A DNA stretch of 64,000 nucleotides, from positions 21,895,976-21,959,975 of the forward strand of contig NC_053409.1 of assembly GCF_016859285.1 (NCBI RefSeq), written 5' to 3'. This DNA is from Xiphias gladius. Taxonomy: Eukaryota > Chordata > Actinopteri > Istiophoriformes > Xiphiidae. Position numbers and translations under genes: made by a program. The notes beneath the pieces were generated by a model, which ran no database searches, was not told where the DNA came from, and was given only the letters and a program-made list of their open reading frames with translations. Shown here in pieces: positions 1-19,354 of this stretch. Positions within the stretch are counted from its first letter, which is position 1. Each line of letters opens with the position of its first letter.

Positions 1-630
1 ACCAAATGATAGCACTATTCACAACTATTTTATTTGTTTATATATACACAGACATACACATGCATATATACATATACACATACACACACACATATACACA
101 CATACACACTCATACATATACACACACACATGGGCGAAGTATTTTTTTTTTGCATTGCTGTCAACTGCCTCATAAGGTCTTGGACAGCAGACAGTTTGCT
201 CAATTTTCTTAGAGACCACTTAGGTGTTAGAAAACTAGGTCATGACAACTAACTACCTAACTAACTAACTAAACTCCATCACTGAGGGAAGACCGTGAGA
301 TGTGGTGAAGAGGTCCAGAAAAAGCTTATAGGTGGACCTTGATTTTGTCTGCATCTGTTAAATTATTTAACATTCTGTTCTGTGAAATGCCACTTTTCTC
401 TATTTTCTTAATTTCTAAAAAAAAAAAAAAAAAATTAATGTATTTCGCGAAGTATTGTGTTTTGGATCTCAGGGCCACCATAAACCCAACTATCACTATG
501 CTAAACTCAGGAGACACAACACAGGTACATTTACCAACATTAGCGGAGTTCTTAATAAGTAAAACACGCAAACAACTGTTGTACTATTTTCTGACTCGAC
601 AATAATCGGTGAGAGATGAGTTGAACTTAC
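1..630 (-). other. oip5 intron 1 (left part)
   Basis: Sequence downstream of the first oip5 exon on the minus strand. I searched both strands for the rest of the Mis18/yippee-like domain and found none, so oip5 exon 2 must lie left of the window. The stretch holds an impure CA/TA microsatellite, a short CTAA repeat at 247-274 and an A-run near 418-434. I see nothing else in it. Confidence 0.6.
45..130. repeat. Impure (CA)n/(TA)n microsatellite
   Basis: Alternating purine-pyrimidine DNA, mostly CA with interspersed TA and CATA steps. The ORFs across it are low-complexity artefacts of the repeat. Confidence 0.9.
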
Positions 631-802
631 TCAGACACACGATGGAGTCCATACGTTCGATCTCCCCACAGACGCCGAGGGAGTCCGCCAGGACAGTGTT
701 GCATTGCGCGCAATGGAAAGTCATCTGCTGCCCGTGTACCGCCTCCGCGGCCAGTTTTCCATCGTCGATCCGTTGCATTAAGAGGCTATCGTCATATTCC
801 AT
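631..802 (-). CDS. oip5: oip5 (Mis18-beta) first coding exon, partial gene
   Basis: First coding exon of OIP5/Mis18-beta. This subunit of the Mis18 complex works at centromeres in late mitosis and G1 to license CENP-A loading. The exon encodes about 57 residues from an ATG at 802-800. After a short acidic start, it carries the beginning of the Mis18/yippee-like zinc domain, FHCAQCNTVLADS, with the first Cys-x2-Cys pair. Human OIP5 has the closely similar FQCAQCHAVLADS. The exon ends at 631 with a perfect GTAAGT donor on the minus strand (625-630). The second zinc-binding half and the C-terminal coiled coil are outside the window. The head-to-head position with nusap1 matches human 15q15 and separates this call from the paralogue mis18a. 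Confidence 0.88.
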
Positions 803-1302
803 GTTGGTGAAGTTTCACGCAGTCCAGCCAGCCGGTTGTCCCGCCTGTGAATTTGAACTCCGCGCGTCGCAGAGGCAGGACGTCGCGTCCTTCAGTTTTA
901 CCTCTTCGCGTTGGCGTTTGCTCGGCGTAACACTGCCACCATCTGGAGTGACGTGAGAAATGCCGGTATACTGCCGAAGAACGTTCGCTGTAAACACTTT
1001 CATCAACAAGTGAATGTTGAATAATATCATGCGGGAAATAACGATTTCTTAATTCATCGTCGAAATTCAAGCGAAAACGTTGAGTAACAATGGGAGAACA
1101 CCGACAAAGGGCCCCTTCACTCTGGTTGGCTGCGTGACACATCCGGTCTCATCCAGGAGCCAATCAGACGGCCGCAGCCGCTGTGTTTTGAATCGGGGGT
1201 AGTTTTAACCGTCGGGCGCCTCCACGGCTCGCGGTGCGGCAGAAACGAAACGAGCCTATGCTGGTTTTCTTCTCACAGAACGGGATATACTAACACATCG
1301 AC
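803..1302. promoter_or_regulatory. Divergent oip5/nusap1 promoter region
   Basis: Only 500 bp separate the two start codons, so both 5' UTRs and one shared promoter region must lie here. The segment is richer in GC and CpG than the flanking DNA. A CCAAT box lies at 1160-1164 and a TTTGAA element at 1187-1192, about 25 bp apart. A second TTTGAA is at 852-857, close to oip5. CCAAT plus CHR (TTTGAA) is the known layout of G2/M promoters bound by NF-Y and DREAM/MuvB. That fits two mitotic genes but is inferred from motifs alone. Confidence 0.6.
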
Positions 1303-4300
1303 ATGGATTTGGACTCCATGAAATATGCAGAGCTGCGAAGCCTCGCCAAGGAGCTCGGGATTAAAGTAACCGGGAAGGTAACGGAATTGCACTTTTTCAA
1401 CGGACCTAGCAGTAGTTGGATGTTATTTTGAACGGTAGCTTGTCAGGCTTGAGTAACGTTAACGGTAACTGTAAGCTAATGATCGTAGTTGTATGTAATT
1501 GGTAAGAATATACTCAATTAAACTGATTATTTTTTCCCCCCCTTGTTTGTTCGAAAACAGGCTGATAAACTCCTGAAAACTATCAAGCAGCATTACCAAC
1601 AAGAAAAGAACAAGGAGGAGGAAGAGCAGGTAACTTACTCCTGGCCAATGATTCTATCTTGTTGCAAGAACAGTCTTAAGCAGTGGCTTTTTTTTCAAGT
1701 GAATATCTTGTTTGTTTCTCAGGGACAAGACAAGGATGCAGCTGCTGTCCAAGAAGACGAAAATGCAGGACAAGAGAGTGCTCAGGCGAGGAAAGAGGAG
1801 ACTTGCAAGGAAGAAGCTTCCAGCACCGCCGTGTTTGTGAACACACGTCGAGGCAAAGGAAACGGTACCAAGAGAAAGATCTCTGATGCTGCGCCAGAGA
1901 CCGAGGGTGGTGCTAAGTTACCTGCAAGTGTTGCACAGGTATTGCACATCATATCATAGTGACAGAACTACAACTAAATAGTGTGTAACATGCACCTTTT
2001 TAATACGAAAAAATAATCCAGGTCGCATCCTAGTGCATGTTTTTGTGCATGTGCACCCCCACTCCTCTTTGGTACAAATATGCAAAGTTGGTGCTAGGAT
2101 CCCTATTCACAGGGTTATTGTGCTGCAGCATCAATTCCTTATATTCAGGAGGACTGAAGACTTAAACGACGGTTGTTCCTTTCAGGTTGATGCCAAAGTG
2201 GCTGCATCCAATGCAGCCTGTGGTGCTCGGGGTGCAAAGAAGAGAAAAGTGTCTTCTGTGAAAGACTCTTACAAAACGGAGACAGAGCTTCCTGAGGAGC
2301 CCCGGGCCACTAGCAGCGAGCAGCAGCGGGCTGACATGACGGGTGAAGCACCCGTGCACGGTGATGGAGGTTAGTATCATTGTTGGTGAAAGAGCATGCA
2401 AACTTGTTACTGTTTTATATGTTTATTTCTAATGCTGAATAGCCTTTTCCTTCCGGCCCTAGATGTAATGTCTCCTTCAGAGATTCTTTTTAACCTAAAA
2501 TTATGATAAATTTTTTTCCCTTTATTTTACATACATTTTAAATATGTGTCCAGAAAAGGCAACAAAAGTGGCCAAAGCTGGTAAAATCCCTCGTTACCAA
2601 GGCCTCCAGCAGAAGAACAAGCAGTTGTTGAAGCCTGTTACTCCTAGTAAGTTCTTTGTTCTTTCTCACACATACACACACAAAAAGAATCCAGTAAGGA
2701 TGCCGTTTTCCTCCACAATCTATCACAAGCTACTTAAATATTTTTTTAAATTATGTCTCTTTTTCAGACTTCAAAAAACTCCATGAGGCCCATTTTAACA
2801 AGATGGAGTCCATTGACTCATATGTACAGCGGAAGACCAGGCAGATGGAGACCTACAGAAATTCGGTTAAAGAGCTGAAGGTACTCAGAAGCTTTAAACA
2901 GTCTTGACTGACTTTGTTCAGAAAACTGTATATATGTAAATTGTAAATTAACTTTTATTTGTTTGTTTGTTTTTAATATTCCATCCATTTTCTTTTTTAG
3001 AAGCTTTCAGAAAAAACTAAACTGCAGCAAGTGGATGGCAAAACCCAAGCGGCAAGTATCATCACCTATTTAACATCCATAATGGTACAGACACTACAGT
3101 TGACTACTTCCAGAGTGCACTGAAGTTGATAAGTATGTATCTATTCTACAGAGGGCAAGTCATAGTCGTGCTTCCATGTTCAGTCCTGTTCCAGTGAATA
3201 AAAGACCAGTTGCCGACAAACGCAGACACACTTTGCTCTCGGCTAGTAAAGCTCCTCCAAAGAAACCTGCTGGGAAGGAAGATGGTCCATTCAGACCGTC
3301 TGTCCTTTCCACTCGCAGGATCAATGTTTGGTGAGTTACCCTTTCTTTCTCAGGCTTTTGCTAGGAGAGAAATCATTTCTGTAGCCAAATACTGTTATTG
3401 TTGTAACTTTTGAGATATATACAGCCATTTTTGTTTAGCCTAGTGAGTTGGTAAAGCGGTACTGACAATCTGGTAAAGCTTTGGACCTCAGCCACTCTAG
3501 TTAATTGAGAAATATTTGCTTTTGTCCCTTACAAGTAAAAAATTCCGTCAAACGTAATGCGACACTACAACAGCCAAATGTGTTTGTGTACAGGTTCTTG
3601 GAAGCCACTCCTGACAATGAGCATAAGAGGTCGTTGGTGAAGACGCCAGCACGTATGTCACCCTGTGTGACCTCGAGCACCCCACAAAAACAGGCCTCTG
3701 ATGTCGGAAAGGCCAAAAATGTCAAGACTTCAACTTTCTCTGCCACAAAAACTCCAGGTACTTTAACCTTAAATCCTTGGAGTGATATCTGAATTTAGAC
3801 ATGTGTAGACTGTATAGATTCAATTTAATTACGTAATTAAATAATTTTTTCCTGAATCCCAAAGGGCCATTCATTTTCACCGGTAACACAAGCACTTCAA
3901 CAACCCCTGGAACACAAACGAAGCCGAGCTTTGATCTGAAGGCGAGTCTGTCTCGTCCCCTCACCTACAAGCCTCATAAAGGTACAAATGGTTTTCAGTT
4001 TCCGTTTAACTGAAATATATTGTAGTATCAGACAGACAAACCCCTGATATTTTCTAAAAATTCATTTCTTAGGTAAACTGAAGCCCTTTGGAGATACCAA
4101 AGAAAACCCGACAAAAGAAGGAAACAAGTCTCTGATCTCAAACTCGCATCAGAAAAACTATAAACAGCACAGAGTCCAAACAAGGTATGTAGAAAATTAA
4201 AAACGTCCATTTTCGGATATTGATTTGTCTCCCATAATAGATTAACTCTTACAATACCAGTCTCTTACGCATGTTTCTGTATCTTATTTTAGGGAGGACA

Positions 4301-4380
4301 GGAGAGCAAAACACATGGAAGACCGGAAGCAAAAGAAAGAGGGTATGCTTGGGGCAAGAAGAGGCCTCGCCATGATGTAA
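1303..4380 (+). CDS. nusap1: nusap1, nucleolar and spindle-associated protein 1
   Basis: NuSAP1 binds and bundles spindle microtubules near chromatin in mitosis. Twelve coding exons give 486 aa: 1303-1377, 1561-1629, 1723-1938, 2186-2369, 2554-2646, 2768-2880, 3001-3051, 3152-3330, 3594-3757, 3865-3981, 4073-4184, 4293-4380. Residues 6-40 form the SAP DNA-binding motif ([18 protein letters not shown]). Exons 5-6 encode the conserved [11 protein letters not shown] block, and the C-terminal half is basic with the block [15 protein letters not shown] box, the APC/C degron also present in human NUSAP1, lies at residues 430-432 (TKENP). The C-terminus is a charged helix ending ARRGLAMM. Exon 7 must use a GC donor (GCAAGT at 3052). 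The start lacks the few extra N-terminal residues of the human protein. The identification is secure; exact ends of the weakly conserved exons 3-4 are less certain. Confidence 0.93.
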
Positions 4381-5264
4381 AAATATCATGGCAAACTTGC
4401 TTGTAGACATTTGTACAGCCTGTTCCACTGTAAATATTTTGTCGTTTGCAACTGGCAAATTGATGTCTGCTGTCTCTTTTAGCCTACTGTTAGGAAAGTA
4501 GACAAGCTCCTTTATCATTTTATCAACCTACTGTGCAATGTTTAAAGTTGACTCATGCATTAGTTGAAACACTTTTTAGCTCTGAATGATGCATTTACGT
4601 ACTTTGACCTGTAGAGAATTGATGTCCCTTTTTTGCTGCATTTGAAATGTGTAATTTTTGTTCTTAAAAATTTGATGCTTTGTTTCTTACTTTTCGGTTA
4701 AAATGATGCAAACACTAATGCAAACGATTTTCTTGTCTGCATTCTCCAATTAAATTTGCTATTGCAGTTTTCCAAAGTCAATGCTTTTAATATTTGATTT
4801 TTGTAACAAAATATATCAAACAGGAAGAAAATACAGAATTCACATGGAAAATATTTTTATTGTTAATGGAACATGTCACAAATACAGGACATGGAAACAA
4901 CTTGATTTTTTTTGTATGAAGAGAGCAAGCAGCAAACGTTTGTTAATGTCCTGTAATTTAAAGGTACAGTGTCATCTAAGCTAAGACTGATTTATCTCCT
5001 TCACCTAGCCCTGACAATCAATTTAAGTAATTTTGGATAAAGGACCTCCCCATTACCGTACAATGTAAATGTTTGATTCAGTCAGAGTTTACCACATGTA
5101 ACCAGAAATGCACTTCTTGAGTTTTACTAAACTCTGCAAGTAAGAAATAGCTGATAGGGAGGTATCACAGTACATGTATTAGAATACAGATAAACAGTGT
5201 CTTATTTCCAAGAGTGGTGGGTGGGGTGTAAATGGTTGTCCACCGCAGGAGTGTGGTATATTTC
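4381..5264 (+). other. nusap1 3' UTR and tail-to-tail spacer
   Basis: AT-rich sequence between the nusap1 stop codon and the 3' end of convergent ndufaf1. It contains an ATTAAA signal at 4749-4754, so the nusap1 transcript probably ends near 4775. No conserved reading frame is visible in the rest. Confidence 0.6.
4749..4754 (+). promoter_or_regulatory. Likely nusap1 poly(A) signal (ATTAAA)
   Basis: This is the common ATTAAA variant, about 370 bp after the stop codon, and a T-rich stretch follows. It is the best candidate before the convergent gene begins. Confidence 0.5.
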
Positions 5265-5270
5265 TTTATT
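5265..5270 (-). promoter_or_regulatory. ndufaf1 poly(A) signal (AATAAA on minus strand)
   Basis: TTTATT on the plus strand reads AATAAA for ndufaf1 and lies about 67 bp after its stop codon, a normal distance. Confidence 0.6.
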
Positions 5271-5336
5271 TATAATATCAGAAGAGTGCAGCTCTTATTC
5301 AATGATAGTTCACCTGCAGTACTGTAATAGTTGCCG

Positions 5337-7259
5337 TCAAACCTCAGGATTCCTCTTGTACACCTCGTAGGCAAACTCCTCAGTGTGTGCATAATCCTTA
5401 CAGACGCCAATGAAATCAATCTCCAGCTGGAACGGACCGTCTGCTTTATCACCCAGGGTAAATCCAATGGTGTTAACCTATAAATACAAACAGACGTAGT
5501 AAATCAAAACTAAATGGTGTATAAGGGAACAAAATTTATCAGAATGCTATGGTTGCAGGTTAAAAATATCTTTAGGCAATGATGCAAATGTACTAAACCA
5601 TGTAACTTTGTCATGGCTTAGTTTACTTGTATGTCTTTGGTGCCATTTTATTGTCATTTTCAATTCGCTCTACCTTGTCCAGCCAGAGAGGATGCTGGTC
5701 ATCTTGTATCCTCCCACGATGTGTGAGGAAGAACTTGGAGAAAGGTATCTGTAAATAAGTAACACCTAAGCATTAGAATCACTGCTTATCCCTGGAAGTC
5801 AAAGGGCAGCAAATGCAGTAACAATGTGCTCCGAATTCTGAGACCTTTCCTCCCATACATCTTCTCACCAGAACCCATATGAATGACACAGGACTTTTTT
5901 TTTTTTATATTTTTTTGCTCTATACATTGTACCTTATACATCATACCTTGACGTCTTGCCAGTAGGGTCCTCCTCTGGTATACAGAAAGTAACTGTAGAT
6001 GTCGTCTTTCTGGTGAGAGAAGTATGTCTCTGTTGCGATGTTGATCATCCATGGACGGCCATCACCACGTACACGCAAATGCAGCGTGTTGAAGCTGGTC
6101 CAGTCGTAGTGCTTCTTCCTATCAAACGAAGCCTAGGAGAGGCAAAAATGTCCGGCGTGGTTAACTTTTAGTGCAGCTGTAGTAGTCATCTAACTCCCAA
6201 CAATGTGAATTTAAGGACAATTGGGCACAGAGAAGTTACATACACACACAAAAAATAAAAAACATCATGATTGGCAATATTTACAAATCTTTAAACTCAT
6301 ACATGACCAATGATAAATGATAAATACTGATACATTTCCTGGCTTTTTCTGCTAGGACTGAAAGATTTCACAGCTACAAGCAAATCCATTGCAATAAAAA
6401 AAAAGTTCAGTTTACAGTTGAATTACATTTTCTCTAAATTTTATTTTCCAAAGCCTGTTTTCAAAGATTTCTCTTCAATGGCCAAGAATACAATTCCGGT
6501 CGGGGAAATACTGACACCTTTATTATTTATTTACTGGACTAAGCAGAAGTCAAACAATTACTACATCTCGCAGGATGCTGCCCCCCACTGCTCAAAAAAA
6601 AAAAAAAACCCAAAACACAGAGGACATAAGGTCGGTGTCCTTATCATAGCTATGGTCCTGGATGCTATTAATTTCCCACCCTGAGTAAAAGTGAATGTAT
6701 CGTTCCCCAAACTTCAGACAGGGAAGAACAGCAGCATACTAACCAGCGGTTGTTTTGAACGCATGGTGCAGTAGCCACTGTAGCGTGTTTCTCCGTCCCT
6801 TGGAGGAGTTGAGCTCAGAGTCCCATAGAGAAAACAGGTATTATTGTTTTTGCCAAGCTTCAGGTAAACCTCGCTTTGGCCTCCCATCTCACGATCTGAG
6901 GACACCGTCCACTGCTCCAGACTCTCCGGACCTCTGAACTCCCATATCACTCTGTTCTGCTCCAGCATGTGCTCAAGAATTGGTTTGCCCTCTGGACCGA
7001 CCCAGCGGTCAGAGAACTCCGTTTTCAGCAGCGTGAAATGCTTCTTTATTCCCTCCAAACCCTTCACAAAGTCAAACTTAATCTTCTGCCATGGAAACTT
7101 GTCTTCTTTGGGCTGGCCGGGCCGTCGGTATTCACCCTGGATCACAGCTCTTCTGGGCACAGTGAGAGGGGTGATGGAGGGGAGGAGCCGCTGCTGGTGG
7201 TGGTGGATGGAGCTCAGCAGCCTCAGTGAGGGGAGACGTGTCGTCTTTGGCAGGGACAT
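5337..7259 (-). CDS. ndufaf1: ndufaf1 (CIA30), mitochondrial complex I assembly factor 1
   Basis: NDUFAF1 is a mitochondrial matrix chaperone of the MCIA complex that helps assemble the membrane arm of respiratory complex I. Four coding exons in transcription order give 305 aa: 7259-6744, 6132-5947, 5748-5674, 5477-5337. The first 40 residues are basic, Ser/Leu-rich and nearly free of acidic residues, as expected of a mitochondrial presequence. The CIA30 domain runs from about residue 95 to 290. It includes [57 protein letters not shown], and [18 protein letters not shown], all closely matching the human protein. The last residues are EVYKRNPEV. All introns are phase 0 and have GT-AG ends. 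A probable 5' non-coding exon lies at 8082 to about 8250. Its neighbours are nusap1 (convergent) and rtf1 (divergent), as in human. Confidence 0.95.
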
Positions 7260-8081
7260 TTCAGCGTTGATCTGGATGATTCACTGCTGGGATACATCAC
7301 ATAGGAAAGTGGTGTCATTACACTAGAGTTACCGGGTGATAATGAATAATCAAGATTCAGTCTCTTGGATTTAAAAAAAAATGTATTCATTGACTTTATA
7401 GGCTGTGATCAATATTTAAATTCTGTGTTTTGCTTATTTTATTGGTCCTGTTCACAGGTGCATCACTTATGATAGGACTTCTAGTAAATGATCAGTTGCT
7501 TTTTTGTTTTATCTCTTGACTCAGTGGCTTGCCAGGCTCTTCAGCTACACCGATTTCGTCTTGAAATATGCGTCAGCTTGTTTGTTGGTATAAGTATGTT
7601 TCCATATGTCATCTATCGTGTGTCTGACTTGTGTCTCTTTGCTGTTTATTGCGCCAGCAAGCTCCCCCCTCTGGTGGTAACCATAACCATCTCCGCAGCT
7701 GCTGAAAAACTGACGACACTGTAAATCTATTCCAGTTGTTGTACTTAATCAATAGTTAAATTCACACATAAAGAGTACAGAGTTGCTTCGTTTTCTTTGT
7801 TTCGCAGTAATAACTAATTAAGAAGACTATAGCAGTTTTTGAATCAGGTAACACTCGCTTTTGAATGAGCGTTATCCTCATTTTGACACCTCTGTTGTGT
7901 AAGTTTATTATACGGTAATGGGATAACCATAATGAAAACACTTGTTTAGGGCTGGCTACATTTTTGAAAAGGCTAAAATACATAGCCAATGTTACCATAC
8001 ATTACAATAAAGGGGATTCACATTATTCTGAAGATATATGATACACCGAATAAACGGCTGGCACAATCTGTTTCCACTTAC

Positions 8082-8250
8082 TCTGGCCATGGTGTACCGG
8101 GTTGCAGGACTTTGTTCGTGTTCGTCTTGATTACGCCATAAAGATATGTCTTTATAGCGCCGTTACAACTCACAAACAACTTTATACACTGCCCTTGTGC
8201 ACTCGCTTACAAACCCAAGGTTGTCCGGGTCCACACAGGAAATCCAACTG
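8082..8250 (-). other. Probable ndufaf1 5' non-coding exon
   Basis: A perfect GTAAGT donor on the minus strand (8081-8076) follows CpG-rich DNA upstream of ndufaf1. The short ATG GCC AGA just before it meets a stop at once after splicing to either possible acceptor near 7283-7286. The exon therefore adds only a tiny uORF, and the main start stays at 7259. The 5' end is not defined. Confidence 0.45.
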
Positions 8251-8667
8251 AGGCGTTTCGGTTTTCGCGCAGCACACATTCACACAGAAATGCTACACAA
8301 CAGTTAACGGTCCAATCGTCGCGGACCTGAGTGCAGCCTTAGTGCACCAAAGATTACTGTCCTGACCGATGCACTCACTTTAGATACGTAGTTCCCATCT
8401 CGGTTAACTATGAACGCCACTCTTTCATTTTCTGTATTTCGATCGAATTAATAAAAAGACATGACGATTACCATCATATTTATAATTTTTATTTCACTGG
8501 CAGAAATGTAAAATCCAGCGGCAACCAGAGTATCAATAAGGGCGCGCATGCTCAGTAGTGCCTTTGTGTGGTTGACTGCAGAGCCAACTAGCTAGGTAGT
8601 AGCAACGGCTAGCCTCAAACATTTAGACGACACAGAGGTAGCTAGCAGGTTAGCCGTGCAGCTAATC
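8251..8667. promoter_or_regulatory. Divergent ndufaf1/rtf1 promoter region
   Basis: The first exons of ndufaf1 (-) and rtf1 (+) face away from each other across a few hundred bases. The rtf1 side includes its 5' UTR just before the ATG at 8668. The segment holds CpG-containing patches. I could not assign a TATA box or start site with confidence. Confidence 0.45.
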
Positions 8668-17197
<8,530 letters not shown>

Positions 17198-17533
17198 TGT
17201 GGCCAGCCCATTATTCAGAAACCACACTGCATGTGTAATTGGCTGTGCAAGAGAGAGTATGTGTGTGTGGTTGAGAGAGAGAGTGAGAATGACTGTGTGT
17301 GTGAATGACTCACGGAGGAGGATGTGTGTTTGAATGTTGATACAACAGACTGTCTATCCAAACACAGAGGAAATACTGATTGTGCAAAGACAACATTTTT
17401 CTCAATGGATCTCTCTCAGAAGAATCTTGTTTTGTTATTTTCGCATTATCTCACACAAACTCGTATATTGAGTTGTGTTTTTATGTATTTAACTACTCTC
17501 CCCCTCTTTTGGATATTCTGGAGTCGGTCCCTT

Positions 17534-17555
17534 TTTCTCTCTCTCCCTGTCTCTA

Positions 17556-17597
<42 letters not shown>
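17534..17597. repeat. (CT)n microsatellite in rtf1 3' UTR
   Basis: Near-pure CT repeat (pure from about 17561) within the likely transcribed 3' UTR. The minus-strand frame across it is a repeat artefact. Confidence 0.9.
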
Positions 17598-17600
<3 letters not shown>

Positions 17601-18124
17601 AGGACACGGCGTTTGGGGATTATTACTTTAAACAAGGAGGACACTATTTTAGAGGACTTAGATTGGACAACTAATGGAGTTGACCAGCAATGAATTACTG
17701 TTGTAAATGTCCCCCCCTCCCAACAGAGTGTGTGATCATCTGCCCTTGCAGTCCATCCTAAATTTGAACAGCCTCGTGTATTTTTTTTTTTTTGCAGAGT
17801 GTAGATGATCACCATCTCTGACTGGATAGTGACGCCGGCCCTCCATGACCAATGTGAAAAGTTCAGTACATGTCAACTGGACATTTATCACTTTTTAAGT
17901 CTTTGGAACAACCCAATTTAAGAGGAACCCTTTTCTATGGCTGGTCTGGTTATACAAGTGTTGCTTCATTTCTGTTATCTATTGGTTGGTTGTTCATGGG
18001 ATGATTCCCTTGCCCTTAATTACTCCCAGAGCAGATTCTACGTGTTATCGATTGTGTCCATAGTCAGTTCCTGTATTGATGTGGCATGCCATGTAAATAT
18101 GCATTTTGGAGTGAGTGCGGAAAA

Positions 18125-18130
18125 AATAAA
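18125..18130 (+). promoter_or_regulatory. rtf1 poly(A) signal (AATAAA)
   Basis: Canonical AATAAA about 930 bp after the stop codon, followed within 30 bp by T- and GT-rich sequence. Confidence 0.6.
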
Positions 18131-18842
18131 GAGGCACTGTTTCATAACTTCTGTGTCATTTTGTCTCTTTTTCTAATCTAAAGGTGAGACTGCAGCAACA
18201 CAAGTCACTAACTGAGGATGTTATTTTATCTTTTTAATATGGAAGCATGGAAGATAACTAACCAGACTGAAATTACCTAATTTTATTTTTACTCATATTC
18301 GTGTAATTTAATTACCTTTTTGCATATGTTTGTTCAAATTTGGGATTTTTTTTTTTTTCAATTTTGCCTAACCTCACTAAAGGTAACATTGCTTCTATTA
18401 TTACAGTACCAGAGTTAGTTTCATAAGCGTCATAAAATAGATGTGTGGAAACACATTATCAGTGAAGAAAAAGAGAGTGCTCTGGTTTTACTTTGTATGC
18501 TTTACTTTGAAATTTCCAGTTTTGCCACTGAAAACAATGTAGCTTGAACTTCTGAAAGGGGCAACTCATTCTTATTCAAGTATATTTTAAGAAATTTTAA
18601 AATAAAAGGTGTATGATGATATTGCAACAGGTCTTGTACTTATTCTACCACTGTTAATTCCATTAAATGGCACTTGACAACAGTTGTTGGAAATGTAAAT
18701 AACCTCTTTTACCAATTGGTCAACAAAAGAATTTTTTTTTTAAGGATCTGCGTTTTTTGTTTTGTTTTTGTTTTTTGTTTGTTTTTAGATACAGATGCAC
18801 TAAATAGTAAATCAGCTTTGTTTATTATTGCTTATTATTTGC

Positions 18843-19130
18843 GGAAGAAGTACCCAGGAACTTCTATGTAAGTAAAAGTAGCAATGCCACAATGTAGAAA
18901 TACTTCATTACAAGTCTTAGTCCTACATTCAAAAATTTACTTAAGTAAAAGTACCATAATAACAGCATCCAAATATACTTTAAGTACCAAAAGTAAAAGT
19001 ACTCATTATGCACAATGGTTATTTATTTCAGAATAATATATTATCAGATTATAAATATTGTGTGTAAATGTGTTCATCACTCTCATGTTGCAGCTGGTAA
19101 AGATGGGGGTAATTTTAATTCCTTTATATA
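18843..19130 (+). mobile_element. hAT-like non-autonomous element, copy 1 (degraded)
   Basis: Starts GGAAGAAGTACCC and contains repeated AAGTAAAAGTA and AAGTACTCATTATGCA motifs, then TTTCAGAATAATATATTAT. The same ordered motifs occur in the copy near 27954-28356. Motifs of this kind recur in the subterminal regions of fish hAT transposons such as Tol2. The family assignment is from memory of fish repeats; the shared sequence is seen directly. Confidence 0.65.
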
Positions 19131-19285
19131 TTTCGGCGTAGTTTGGAAAATTTTCTCCTGGGGATCAATAAAGTATTATCTTAATCAATAATAATACATC
19201 ATAATTTACCCGTTTATTTGGTTACATTTTGTATGACTTACGACTTATGACTTTCACCTGCTGCCTAACATATCCCACCCCTGGA

Positions 19286-19354
19286 CAGGTGCCATTGTAA
19301 AGAGATGATCAGCGTCATTCACTGCACCCCAGTGGTTTTAATGTTGTGACTGTA
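19286..19354. mobile_element. Tc1/mariner-type terminal repeat relic
   Basis: The segment reads GACAGGTGCCATTG ... CAGTGGTTTTAATGTTGTGACTG. It resembles a widespread fish DNA-transposon end whose complement contains CATTAAAACCACTG. Only one end is visible. Confidence 0.45.

Larger units (their letters stand above)
17198..18150 (+). other. rtf1 3' UTR
   Basis: Sequence from the stop codon to just past an AATAAA signal at 18125-18130. It contains GT-rich and GA-rich patches, a long CT repeat and several T- or C-runs. It holds no reading frame of interest. Confidence 0.65.

Noticed and set aside
326-571. Possible second oip5 exon on the minus strand
   Set aside because: The translation does not match the expected Mis18-beta continuation, and it runs through a poly-Phe tract made by the T-run.
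6418-6684. 88-codon frame in ndufaf1 intron 1
   Set aside because: It lies in AT-rich intron, runs through an A-run encoding poly-Lys, and has no homology that I recognise.
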